A DNA stretch of 59,588 bases, from the NCBI RefSeq assembly GCF_018531125.1, contig NZ_JAHDSY010000010.1, one strand, 5' to 3'. The notes beneath the pieces were generated by a model that had not been told where the DNA came from, made no database searches, and saw only the letters and a list, made by a program, of their open reading frames with translations. Position 1 is the first letter of the stretch. Each line of letters begins with the position of its first letter. A program made the translations under genes and the position numbers. Positions 1 to 6,800 of the stretch are shown here, one piece after another. The DNA is from Canibacter zhuwentaonis (lineage in GTDB: Bacteria; Actinomycetota; Actinomycetes; Actinomycetales; Microbacteriaceae).

Positions 1-2
1 CA

Positions 3-434
3 CCCCAAGTTATACATCAAATAGTGTGGGCTGGAAGCAACTGCACAGTAACAGTACGCAACACAACAGCCCCCAACGGCTGGGAGTTTAAGGGAGCAAC
101 CCAGTCGACGTATCAACTGCAACAGGTTACAGCAAACGCCACAGTTCAACACACAGTTCGTTTACAACGCAAATTCATGGCCGTAGCACCACCACTACCA
201 CTCACCGGCGGCATCGCAACCGACTGGCTATACCTAACAGGAGCAGGTGTGCTTGTGATTGGTGTTGTAGCCGGGCTTGTGGTTGTGTGTTACTGGTACG
301 GGGCAGTTGGCTGGTTTTTGACTGTACAAGGGGGTGTGGGCTGGCTCACCCCCCTCTTTTTTGGTTGCGTGGGGGGCTGCGCGGCGGCTGCGGAGCAGGT
401 CGGGAAGCCCGATCCGCCGCCTATGCCCGGCTGA
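3..434 (+). CDS. C-terminal part of an LPxTG surface protein (5' end outside window)
   Basis: The frame is open through the left edge, so this is only the C-terminal end of a larger secreted protein. It has a Thr/Asn-rich adhesin- or pilin-like stretch, then PPLPLTGG (sortase motif LPLTG at about codon 65 of the visible part) and a hydrophobic helix (LYLTGAGVLVIGVVAGLVVV). Sortase would cleave between T and G and link the protein to peptidoglycan. Two oddities: there is no short basic tail after the membrane helix, and the frame runs about 45 more codons through a good transcription terminator (330-362) and overlaps the 3' end of the convergent fic gene by 14 bases. The natural stop has probably been lost by mutation or a one-base shift; a TGA lies at 319-321 in the next frame. 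The sortase signal is clear; the identity of the full protein is unknown. Confidence 0.75.
   Translation, partial: PQVIHQIVWAGSNCTVTVRNTTAPNGWEFKGATQSTYQLQQVTANATVQHTVRLQRKFMAVAPPLPLTGGIATDWLYLTGAGVLVIGVVAGLVVVCYWYGAVGWFLTVQGGVGWLTPLFFGCVGGCAAAAEQVGKPDPPPMPG
330..362 (+). terminator. Rho-independent terminator inside the extended surface-protein frame
   Basis: GGGGGTG (330-336) pairs with CACCCCC (347-353) across a 10-base loop, followed by CTCTTTTTT. The T tract is on the plus strand, so it serves the surface-protein gene. Its place inside the open frame suggests the true stop codon lay upstream of it. Confidence 0.7.
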
Positions 435-1506
435 GAATGCGCATAAACTCCCTGTTAATGTATATGTTTTCACGCCCGTTTTTGCGCTTGAGTAGAATCC
501 CCTCCGCTGTTAGCACTTCGAGCCATTTTGTTGCGGTGGGGCGGCTCACATTGCAGTACTGCTCGACATTGGCAATGCGGCAGTAGGGCAGCCTGAAGAT
601 AGTGTCGAGCAGATCCTCATTAGCGCCTGAACTTAGTGTTTGCCGCAGCTCCTCCTTGTAGTCATTGCGCAGCTCTTGAGCCTGATCGAGAGTGCTCAGG
701 GTGTCGTGCGCGGTGACGGTTATCGCTTCCAACATGAACAGCAGCCAGGATTCCCAATCATTCTCTTTCGTAACGTTTAAGAGCAGGTCGTAATACCGGT
801 TTTTGTGCTTAATTATGTGCTTAGAAAGAAAAAGCACCGGCTCTGACAGTAGCTCGTGCTCTTTGAGAATCAGCAGGTTGATGATCCGCCCTGTGCGCCC
901 GTTGCCGTCCGAAAACGGGTGGATAGCCTCGAATTGGTAGTGCGCGGCAGCCATTATCAGCAGCGGATCGATATTGGCAGAGTGGATGAATTTCTCCCAG
1001 TCACCGAGCTTCTGCTCAATAACAGCTTTGCCTTCGGGTGGAGTGTACCGGCGCGTATTTCTGGTGGCATCACGAATATAGATGCCAGGGGTGTCGCGGA
1101 TGCGCACGTCATACCCGTAAATAGTGCTGCAGATGTCTTTTGCGGCGTTGGCAGTTAAAGGACGCTGGCGGATCGCTTCCGTGCCTTCTGTGAGAGCCTC
1201 CTTATATCGCAGAGTCTCTTTTGTGGCTGCTGTTGTGTAGGTGGACACGGTTGTTGACTCCTGTGATGCGGCGGTGAAGAGCTCGTCGGTTGTGGTTATG
1301 ATATTCTCAATTTCGGAGCTCGCCTGCGCCTCGAACAGGTGCACTGCGCTAATAAACAGTGACGGGTTTACTGTTTGCTTTGCGGCACGGTCTAATTCGG
1401 CGAGAATTGCCCGCGCACTGGGTAGCGCTTTTAACACCTTGCGAGTTTCAAGCTTAGCCTCGGGTATTTGAGGCAAATTGTTGTAGGGAATGTTGGGATC
1501 CCACAC
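421..1506 (-). CDS. Fic-family protein AMPylase, class II
   Basis: Fic enzymes transfer AMP from ATP to hydroxyl side chains of target proteins. The core motif HPFSDGNGRTGR is intact (His199 to Arg210, numbering from the upstream GTG), including catalytic His, Asp, the GNG anion hole and both Arg. The N-terminal part has an inhibitory-helix motif SSEIEN (Ser66, Glu70, Asn71), matching (S/T)xxxE(G/N); this places it in class II, where Glu70 blocks the active site until released. The C-terminal about 90 residues look like a winged helix. The longest frame starts at a GTG at 1515, but that GTG is itself part of the Shine-Dalgarno AGGAGGTG; the GTG three codons later (1506) sits at normal spacing and is preferred (361 aa). 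Housekeeping-type Fic proteins of this layout lack an obvious antitoxin partner, and none is seen here. The upstream region has an unusual half-site array. Confidence 0.9.
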   Translation of the reverse strand: MWDPNIPYNNLPQIPEAKLETRKVLKALPSARAILAELDRAAKQTVNPSLFISAVHLFEAQASSEIENIITTTDELFTAASQESTTVSTYTTAATKETLRYKEALTEGTEAIRQRPLTANAAKDICSTIYGYDVRIRDTPGIYIRDATRNTRRYTPPEGKAVIEQKLGDWEKFIHSANIDPLLIMAAAHYQFEAIHPFSDGNGRTGRIINLLILKEHELLSEPVLFLSKHIIKHKNRYYDLLLNVTKENDWESWLLFMLEAITVTAHDTLSTLDQAQELRNDYKEELRQTLSSGANEDLLDTIFRLPYCRIANVEQYCNVSRPTATKWLEVLTAEGILLKRKNGRENIYINREFMRILSRA

Positions 1507-1552
1507 GGGCGGCACCTCCTAGTTTGAATGCGTGAATAACGTGTTAAACATT

Positions 1553-1671
1553 TTTGCATATTGCGGTCTTTATGTAAAGTTTTTCGCAAATTTTTTACAT
1601 ATATAGGTCGATGTGTAAAAAATTTTAGTTTTCTTTACATATAAAACATGATGTGCAAAGATTCTTTACAC
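1553..1671. promoter_or_regulatory. Helically phased array of alternating TGTAAA / TTTACA half-sites upstream of fic
   Basis: Hexamers start at 1553 (TTTGCA), 1573 (TGTAAA), 1594 (TTTACA), 1614 (TGTAAA), 1634 (TTTACA), 1654 (TGCAAA) and 1665 (TTTACA). Orientation alternates and the step is 20, 21, 20, 20, 20 and finally 11 bases, i.e. about two helical turns and then one. The last pair forms a 19-base near-palindrome, GTGCAAAGATTCTTTACAC (1653-1671). This is seen directly. That it is an operator array for a cooperative DNA-binding protein controlling fic is inference; no adjacent regulator gene is present. Confidence 0.55.
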
Positions 1672-1700
1672 GTTGCGGCTCGGGTTTTGTGACGGTATAG

Positions 1701-1736
1701 TTAAGCCCCTCTTACTAAACAACAAGAGGGGCTTAA
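1701..1736 (-). terminator. Terminator of the rpmB-rpmG-rpsN operon
   Basis: A perfect 13-bp stem (TTAAGCCCCTCTT at 1701-1713 with AAGAGGGGCTTAA at 1724-1736, 10-base loop) lies 45 bases beyond the rpsN stop. The T tail on the minus strand is short, so it may act mainly as an RNA-end-protecting hairpin. Confidence 0.65.
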
Positions 1737-1781
1737 TTTCTAGAAACAGGTTGCGTCACCCCCAGGGGCAACACAATATCG

Positions 1782-2087
1782 CTACCAGCTTGACTTGGTG
1801 ATACCTGGCAGTTCGCCGCGGTGTGCCATTTCACGGAAACGCACACGGCTGATGCCGAACTTGCTGAGCACACCGCGTGGGCGACCGTCGATCGCATCAC
1901 GGCTGCGCAGGCGCACAGGAGAAGCGTTGCGCGGCAGCTTCTGCAGACCGCGACGTGCTTCCTCACGGCTTTCTGGTGTGCCGTTAGGGTCTACAAGAGC
2001 TTTTTTAAGCTCGAGACGGCGCTCTGCGTAGCGCTCTACAACTGCCTGGCGCTGTTTGTTTTTAGCGATCATGCTTTTTTTAGCCAT
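1782..2087 (-). CDS. rpsN: 30S ribosomal protein S14, zinc-independent form
   Basis: This is the long 101-aa S14, starting MAKKSMIAKNKQRQAVVERY and ending in the conserved GISRVRFREMAHRGELPG region followed by KSSW. It lacks the CxxC-CxxC zinc ribbon of the short S14, so it does not need zinc for folding. It is the last gene of a three-gene operon with rpmB and rpmG (2-base gap to rpmG). In actinobacteria such zinc-free paralogues typically replace the zinc-binding versions in ribosomes during zinc starvation and are under Zur control; the neighbouring zur and zinc transporter fit that. The rpsR paralogue that often completes this operon is absent. Confidence 0.95.
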   Translation of the reverse strand: MAKKSMIAKNKQRQAVVERYAERRLELKKALVDPNGTPESREEARRGLQKLPRNASPVRLRSRDAIDGRPRGVLSKFGISRVRFREMAHRGELPGITKSSW

Positions 2088-2089
2088 GA

Positions 2090-2257
2090 CTAGCGCTCCT
2101 CTCTAAACTCAACGTGTTTACGAACAACAGGATCGTATTTTTTAAGCACGAGCCTGTCTGGCGTGTTACGGCGATTCTTTTTGGTTACATAGGTGTAACC
2201 TGTGCCCGCTGTTGAGCGCAGTTTGATAATCGGGCGTACATCATGGTGTTTAGCCAT
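2090..2257 (-). CDS. rpmG: 50S ribosomal protein L33, zinc-independent form
   Basis: This 55-aa gene begins MAKHHDVRPIIKLRSTAGTG, contains the L33 hallmark YTYVTKKNRRNTPDRL, and ends HVEFREER. It has no cysteine at all, so it is the zinc-free type of L33, which in zinc-binding versions carries two CxxC pairs. The start is one base after the rpmB stop and the stop is two bases before the rpsN start, so the three genes are translated as a unit. The family assignment is certain from the sequence; its use under zinc limitation follows from family knowledge and from the zur/znu neighbours. Confidence 0.95.
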   Translation of the reverse strand: MAKHHDVRPIIKLRSTAGTGYTYVTKKNRRNTPDRLVLKKYDPVVRKHVEFREER

Positions 2258-2258
2258 T

Positions 2259-2495
2259 TTAGAACTTCACCCCGCGTTTCTTAAGATCTGCCACAACCGC
2301 TTCAATGCCGCGCGCGTCAATAACTTTGATGCCGCGGGCTGAAAGTGTAAGCTTTACTTTGCGACCGAGTGAGGGCACATAGTAAGTTTTTTTCTGAATG
2401 TTTGGATCGAATCGGCGCTTTGTGCGACGGTTCGAGTGTGATACGTTGTGCCCAAAGCCTGGCACGGCTCCGGTCACTTGGCATACTGCTGCCAT
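2259..2495 (-). CDS. rpmB: 50S ribosomal protein L28
   Basis: This 78-aa protein starts MAAVCQVTGAVPGFGHNVSH and continues with SNRRTKRRFDPNIQ, the typical L28 N-terminus. Only one cysteine is present instead of the paired CxxC motifs of zinc-binding L28, so it belongs to the zinc-independent class. It leads the rpmB-rpmG-rpsN operon; the ribosome-binding site is AGGAAAACAAA before ATG. The 196 bases between zur and this gene contain a small hairpin and a palindrome that could regulate the operon. Confidence 0.95.
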   Translation of the reverse strand: MAAVCQVTGAVPGFGHNVSHSNRRTKRRFDPNIQKKTYYVPSLGRKVKLTLSARGIKVIDARGIEAVVADLKKRGVKF

Positions 2496-2515
2496 TTTGT
2501 TTTCCTCTCAGTACC

Positions 2516-2568
2516 GAGGGCGCAGAGCCCTCCCAAGATCTCTTGTCTACAGAAAAAGCAAGTTGCTT
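2516..2568 (-). promoter_or_regulatory. Hairpin and AAGCAA-g-TTGCTT palindrome upstream of rpmB
   Basis: GAGGGC (2516-2521) can pair with GCCCTC (2527-2532), and a 13-base palindrome AAGCAAGTTGCTT lies at 2556-2568. Both are in the zur-rpmB gap. Neither matches the usual actinobacterial Zur box well; a promoter or operator role is only a guess. The rest of 2496-2691 shows nothing clear. Confidence 0.25.
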
Positions 2569-2691
2569 ATCTGCGGTATGCGCCCATAGGTCAAGGCACA
2601 ACCGCCAACAAGTTTACAGCTTATGCCGCTGGATGCGCAAGAAAAACCGGCAAATATCCGCTCGCCACGCCGCGTGCTGTCCTAAAAGACG

Positions 2692-3105
2692 CTATTTTGC
2701 ACCGTTTGCGGGAGGGTTGCTCTGGCAGTTTGCGCAGATTCCAAAAATGTCTATTATGTGTTGCGCCTGTGTAAAGCCGTTCCGGTGGGCAACCTGCGCC
2801 GCCCACGCTTCCACCGGGGTTGCCTCAATCTCTTTCGCGTATCCGCATTCCCGGCAGATTAAATGGTGATGATGCTCGTTCGACTTGCAGAATCTGAACA
2901 GATTCTCGCCGTCGGGGGAGTTGAGCATATCCGCTTCCCCCGATTCCGTCATCGAGCTGAGGGTACGGTAAACAGTGGCGAGCCCAATGTGCAGCCCCTT
3001 GAGACGCAGCTGGTCGTAGAGCCCCTGCGCGCTAATAAACCCCTGAATCCGCCGCATTTCGGTGCGCACTGTGTCGCGCTGCCAAGTATTACGCTTAATG
3101 ACCAT
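2692..3105 (-). CDS. zur: Fur-family repressor, most likely zinc regulator Zur
   Basis: This is a 137-aa Fur-type protein with an N-terminal winged helix (recognition region LHIGLATVYRTLSSM, residues 38-52) and a C-terminal metal-binding dimerisation domain. It has HHHH at 78-81 and two structural CxxC pairs (Cys84/Cys87 and Cys124/Cys127). Fur, Zur and PerR cannot be told apart by fold, but the position between zinc-free ribosomal proteins and a zinc ABC importer with a Zur-like box points strongly to Zur. When zinc is bound it would repress both flanking operons; low zinc releases them. The start ATG at 3105 has AAGGGG upstream. The importer genes lie just upstream on the same strand (25-base gap), so zur may be co-transcribed with them, giving autoregulation. 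Confidence 0.85.
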   Translation of the reverse strand: MVIKRNTWQRDTVRTEMRRIQGFISAQGLYDQLRLKGLHIGLATVYRTLSSMTESGEADMLNSPDGENLFRFCKSNEHHHHLICRECGYAKEIEATPVEAWAAQVAHRNGFTQAQHIIDIFGICANCQSNPPANGAK

Positions 3106-3129
3106 CGTGGATCAACCCCTTTCGCAAAA

Positions 3130-3951
3130 TTAGCTTAGCGCATTAGCGCGCCGTGTCAATGTATTTTTATTGCGGATCAGCCGCCACAGCCAGGCGCAAA
3201 AGAAAATTGCGGCGAGGCTCAGCCCGATTGTGCCGCCCGCGGCAAAGCCGTATTTCACCGAGAGGAACAAGCCCGCGGCGCTGCCGAGCAGCCCAAACAG
3301 GATTGCTAGGGGCGCTATAAAGCGGATGTCGCGGGTTAGCAGAATTGCGGATGCGGCCGGTGCGATCACAATTGAAACTGTTAAAATTGCGCCGATAGCC
3401 GGGAGCGCAACGGTTGTTGTGAGCGCAACCAGCACGGTGGTGATGATTTCAGCCCGCAGCGGGCTGTATCCCGCGGCTCGGGCTGCCGGTGAGTCGAAGG
3501 TATCGTACAAGAGCTGTCTGCCGTAGCAGAGCACTGTTATAATCGCGCAGAGCAGCACAAGCAGAGTGGCTATTAGATCCGTTTTTTGCACCCCGAAAAC
3601 AGAGCCGATCAGCAGCGCGTCAACTGACACCGTGAAACCTTTTTGCAAAGACGTTAGCAGCGCCCCGAGCGCAAACCCGAACACCAACAAAATACCGGTT
3701 GCCGCGCCCTGCCCCTGGTTCTTTACGCGGCTTAGCAGCGCCAGTAGCACGGCAAAAATTGCGCCCGCTATTGCCTGACCTAACAGCACGTTCGCGCCAA
3801 TTAATGCGGCGATTACACCGCCGGGAAAGGTGGCGTGACTGAGTGCAACCGAGAAGAACGCGCGCTGCCTAAAAACGGCGATTGTGCCGACAATGCCGGA
3901 GAGCAGAGATAACATGGTGAGTTCTATGCCCGCTAAAACCAGATAGCTCAT
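3130..3951 (-). CDS. Zinc/manganese ABC importer permease, ABC-3 family (second permease)
   Basis: A 273-aa hydrophobic protein of the ABC-3 (ZnuB/TroC/MntB) family with about 8 membrane helices. The N-terminus has the family signature FFSVALSHATFPGGVIAALIG, in which His and Pro face the metal path. It overlaps the preceding permease gene by 4 bases (ATGA type), so the two are translationally coupled. Two different permease subunits in one operon resemble the TroC/TroD or MntB/MntD arrangement rather than the ZnuB homodimer. The substrate cannot be read from the permease; zinc is inferred from Zur and from the His-rich binding protein. Confidence 0.88.
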   Translation of the reverse strand: MSYLVLAGIELTMLSLLSGIVGTIAVFRQRAFFSVALSHATFPGGVIAALIGANVLLGQAIAGAIFAVLLALLSRVKNQGQGAATGILLVFGFALGALLTSLQKGFTVSVDALLIGSVFGVQKTDLIATLLVLLCAIITVLCYGRQLLYDTFDSPAARAAGYSPLRAEIITTVLVALTTTVALPAIGAILTVSIVIAPAASAILLTRDIRFIAPLAILFGLLGSAAGLFLSVKYGFAAGGTIGLSLAAIFFCAWLWRLIRNKNTLTRRANALS

Positions 3952-4820
3952 TGTAAGCCCCCGCGTAAACGCTTTAGGCGCGCGGTGGTTTGCTTGTAAA
4001 AAATTGCGGCTAGATACAGTAACACCAGCGCAATTACAGTGGCTGCTCCAGCCGAAAGGTGCGCGTCAAGTGCGAAAGAAACCCACACAGAAGCGCTCAG
4101 ACCCGCAAAACCGGCTATCAGGGTGACGATAATTGCAATGGGAATCAGTGTCAGAAGTTTCTTGCTGAGCTGCCTGGCGGCCGCTGTTGGCACAATCACC
4201 AGCGCAATGACGAGCAGGTTACCGAGCGCTCCCGCTCCTGCCACAACGAGCAGCGCTATGGCGCACCCGAGCGCAAGATTTGTGAGGTTGGCGCGGTATC
4301 CGCTTGCTTTAAATCCTTGCGGATCAAAGGCCAAATAGAGCTGTGCTCGCCAGGTTAGAGCGATTATTAAAAGCGCGAGCGCAACGGCAACTGTGAGTGT
4401 TAGAAGCTGCTCGGTTGTGACCGTTAGCACGTTGCCAAACAGGAGGTTTTCAAGCGCGCTGACGTAGTTTTTTTGTTTGGACACAAGCACGATGCCGAGG
4501 CTAAAAGCGGCGCTCAAAGTTATTGCAATTGCGGTGTCGCTGCCCGTTATATTTTTGGTTTTAAGCAGTGAAATTAGAACTACCGTGACGAGCGCTGCCG
4601 TGAGCGCACCCCCCAAAAGCAGCGTGCTACCGCCGAGAATATAGCCGATCACAAGACCCGGAAATATCGCGTGGACAAGCCCGTCGGTCATAAACTCAAG
4701 CCCGCGCAGGCTAACGAAAACGCCGACTATGCCACTTCCGAACGCCAGCAGGGCTAGGGTGAGCAGTGCGCGCTGCGCAAACGGTAGTCCCATAACAGCG
4801 ATAAAATCTTGCCAGTTCAT
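3948..4820 (-). CDS. znuB: Zinc/manganese ABC importer permease, ABC-3 family (first permease)
   Basis: A 290-aa ABC-3 family permease. The N-terminal region carries the family motif MTDGLVHAIFPGLVIGYIL and about 8-9 hydrophobic helices follow. It overlaps the ATPase gene upstream and the second permease gene downstream by 4 bases each. It should pair with the second permease to form the transmembrane channel for the metal delivered by the lipoprotein. The symbol znuB is by analogy; the paired-permease layout also fits troC/mntC nomenclature. Confidence 0.88.
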   Translation of the reverse strand: MNWQDFIAVMGLPFAQRALLTLALLAFGSGIVGVFVSLRGLEFMTDGLVHAIFPGLVIGYILGGSTLLLGGALTAALVTVVLISLLKTKNITGSDTAIAITLSAAFSLGIVLVSKQKNYVSALENLLFGNVLTVTTEQLLTLTVAVALALLIIALTWRAQLYLAFDPQGFKASGYRANLTNLALGCAIALLVVAGAGALGNLLVIALVIVPTAAARQLSKKLLTLIPIAIIVTLIAGFAGLSASVWVSFALDAHLSAGAATVIALVLLYLAAIFYKQTTARLKRLRGGLQ

Positions 4821-5644
4821 GCTAGTTTATGGCTGTGATCGCTTGTTTCATGGCGCGTTGTGAAAGCTGTTCCGTTTATTTCAACAGTGGTGTCGTGAAA
4901 CGCGGTGGCGATGTTAGTGGCAGTTAGCGTTGAGTGCAGCTCGCCGAAAGCGATTTGTTTTTTGTCAAGCAGCAGCACATGACTGCAAACTGCGTGAGCG
5001 ATTTCTAAATCGTGGGTTGAAACCACAATGCCGCACCCCTGTTCGCGCAGTTCGCTTAGAATTTGGAGCAGAGTGTCTCTGCTGGGGCGGTCGAGTCCGT
5101 TAAAAGGTTCGTCGAGCAGAATCAGTTCAGGGTCGGAAACAAGTGCGCGCGCCAGAATAACACGCTGCTGTTGCCCTCCTGATAGGTCTCTGAACGGCTT
5201 TTTTGCCTGATCCGCTAAACCAACCCGCGCAAGCTTGGCAAACACTTTTTGCTTGTGTCGCTGGCTAAACGGGCGGAGTGCTCCCAGCTCCGGATAGAGA
5301 CCCATGGCGGCGACCTGATATGCGGTGAGCGGTATATCTTTCTGGCGCGTGTCCTGCTGGGGGAGCAGACCGATTTTGCGGCGCGCCTTATCAGGGCTTG
5401 TGCCGAGCACGCGAAGCGTGCCGCCAAGGTGCGAGCTTAGCGACACGAACGCGTTTAAGAGAGTTGACTTGCCCGATCCGTTAGAACCGATTAGCGCAAC
5501 AGATTCCCCAGCATATAGTTGCATGGTAATTTCCTGCAGCACCGGGTTTTGGGAGTATCCGAAACTTGCGTCGACAACCGCTATTAGGGGTTGTGCGCCG
5601 GTTATTTCAGCGATGATGGCACGCTTACATCTGGATACCCCCAC
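4817..5644 (-). CDS. znuC: Zinc/manganese ABC importer ATPase
   Basis: ATP-binding subunit with Walker A GSNGSGKST, signature LSGGQQQR, Walker B LILLDEPF and H-loop STHD. About 275 aa if the GTG at 5644 is used, close to family length. That start overlaps the end of the lipoprotein gene by 43 bases, and no clear Shine-Dalgarno precedes it; there is no other standard start before the nucleotide-binding fold, so translation probably depends on coupling to the upstream gene. It drives uptake through the two permeases encoded next. Confidence 0.92.
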   Translation of the reverse strand: MGVSRCKRAIIAEITGAQPLIAVVDASFGYSQNPVLQEITMQLYAGESVALIGSNGSGKSTLLNAFVSLSSHLGGTLRVLGTSPDKARRKIGLLPQQDTRQKDIPLTAYQVAAMGLYPELGALRPFSQRHKQKVFAKLARVGLADQAKKPFRDLSGGQQQRVILARALVSDPELILLDEPFNGLDRPSRDTLLQILSELREQGCGIVVSTHDLEIAHAVCSHVLLLDKKQIAFGELHSTLTATNIATAFHDTTVEINGTAFTTRHETSDHSHKLA

Positions 5645-6663
5645 GCTTTGAGGATGGTGCGGGTGTTGCTGATGATGGACCCGATGTAGCTCGCCGCTTC
5701 GCCGCTTGCCGCGAGCGAGTCGGCGTAGATTGGATCTTGCACAATCGGCACCCCGGCTTCGCGCGCCACAGTTTCGCCCAGGCGAGAGCTGACGGATGAC
5801 TCAACAAACACAGCCGGAACGTTTTTGGTTTTAATGTTTTGTACCAGTGTGTTTATTTCTGCCGCGCTCGGCTCGGCGTTATCTTCAAAGCTCGGAATTA
5901 CACCGCCAACGTATTCAATATTGTTTTCGGATAGATAGTATACAAGCGCATTATGGCTGCTTACAAATTTCTTTTTGGCAGGATCAACCTTGGCGTATTC
6001 GCTTTTAATCCAGCGGTTAAGTTCGTCTAGTTTCGCCCCGTAGGCGGTTGCGTTCTGCGTATATGTTGTGGCGTTTGCAGGATCAAGCTCGGCGAGTTCT
6101 TTGGCGATGTAGTTAACTATTTGACGTACAAATTCGGGTGAAGTCCAGATGTGTGGATTAATAGCTCCGTAGCGGTCTTCATCGTGCTCGTCGCCGTTCT
6201 CATCAGCTTGCTCGTTGCCTTGTTCATCACTGTGTTCGTCACTGTGTTCGTCAGCGGATTCGCCAATTGCTTCCAGAGCCTCTTTTGCTGCGGTAGTTTC
6301 AGCCTCTGCGCGTTTTTTGTCGATTCCGTCGACGGCAGAAATCTTTTTACCTTTGAATCCTGACGAGGTGATTACAGGGTCCATAAAACTGTCGAGACCT
6401 GCGCCGTTAAGAACAAGCAGATCGGATTTTTTAAGTGCGGCAAGCTCGGCCGGGCTGGGGTCGAAGCCGTGAGCTGATGCTCCGGGTTTAAGCAGTCGGT
6501 GTAGATTAACCTTGTCACCTGCTATTTGAGAGACAAAATCGTTAATCTGAGTTGTGCTCACCGTTACTTCTAATTTATTGGTGGCTGCATTTTCGGTACT
6601 TGTGCATCCGGTCATGCCAAAAAGTAGCGCGGCTCCTGCGACCATTGTGATTATTTTTTTCAT
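5602..6663 (-). CDS. znuA: Zinc ABC transporter substrate-binding lipoprotein
   Basis: A 353-aa cluster-9 metal-binding protein. It has a lipoprotein signal (MKKIITMVAGAALLFGMTGC, Cys20 lipidated), metal-site residues in SAHGFDPSP and NPHIWTSP, and between them an acidic, His-rich loop with repeated DEHSDEH-type units (about residues 137-168). Such loops are typical of zinc- rather than manganese-binding members. It captures metal at the outer face of the membrane for the downstream ATPase and permeases. It is the first gene of the operon; the start ATG has GGAG seven bases upstream and a Zur-box-like site lies 27-41 bases before it. Confidence 0.92.
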   Translation of the reverse strand: MKKIITMVAGAALLFGMTGCTSTENAATNKLEVTVSTTQINDFVSQIAGDKVNLHRLLKPGASAHGFDPSPAELAALKKSDLLVLNGAGLDSFMDPVITSSGFKGKKISAVDGIDKKRAEAETTAAKEALEAIGESADEHSDEHSDEQGNEQADENGDEHDEDRYGAINPHIWTSPEFVRQIVNYIAKELAELDPANATTYTQNATAYGAKLDELNRWIKSEYAKVDPAKKKFVSSHNALVYYLSENNIEYVGGVIPSFEDNAEPSAAEINTLVQNIKTKNVPAVFVESSVSSRLGETVAREAGVPIVQDPIYADSLAASGEAASYIGSIISNTRTILKAWGYPDVSVPSSLK

Positions 6664-6689
6664 GGATATCTCCGTTTGCGTTCGCTTAT

Positions 6690-6710
6690 TGATAATGATT
6701 CACAATTATA
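6690..6710 (-). promoter_or_regulatory. znuA promoter with Zur-box-like palindrome
   Basis: On the minus strand a perfect TATAAT -10 (6710-6705) is followed at once by the 15-base imperfect palindrome TGTGAATCATTATCA (6704-6690), close to the actinobacterial Zur consensus TGAAAATGATTTTCA with central AATNATT. Placement over the transcription start fits repression by zinc-loaded Zur. A good -35 is not obvious. Confidence 0.65.
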
Positions 6711-6743
6711 GCTGCCGGGGTTTGCAGAATGCTTAAAATTAAA

Positions 6744-6785
6744 ACGGGGGGGGGGGTATGTTTTATGTGAAACATACCCCCCCGT
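6744..6785 (-). terminator. Terminator with G11/C7 tract downstream of mmsA
   Basis: ACGGGGGGG...TATGTTT pairs with AAACATACCCCCCCGT around a short loop. The G run is 11 long (6746-6756) while the C run is 7 (6777-6783), so four G bulge out. It lies 15 bases beyond the mmsA stop and 80 bases before the znuA start. Confidence 0.6.
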
Positions 6786-6800
6786 AGAGCTAATAAAGGG

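Noticed and set aside
1506..1515. GTG at 1515 as fic start
   Set aside because: It overlaps the Shine-Dalgarno AGGAGGTG itself; the GTG at 1506 has normal spacing.
1553..1671. CRISPR array or plasmid iterons upstream of fic
   Set aside because: Repeated units are only 6 bases with alternating orientation; no constant long repeat, spacers, cas or rep gene.
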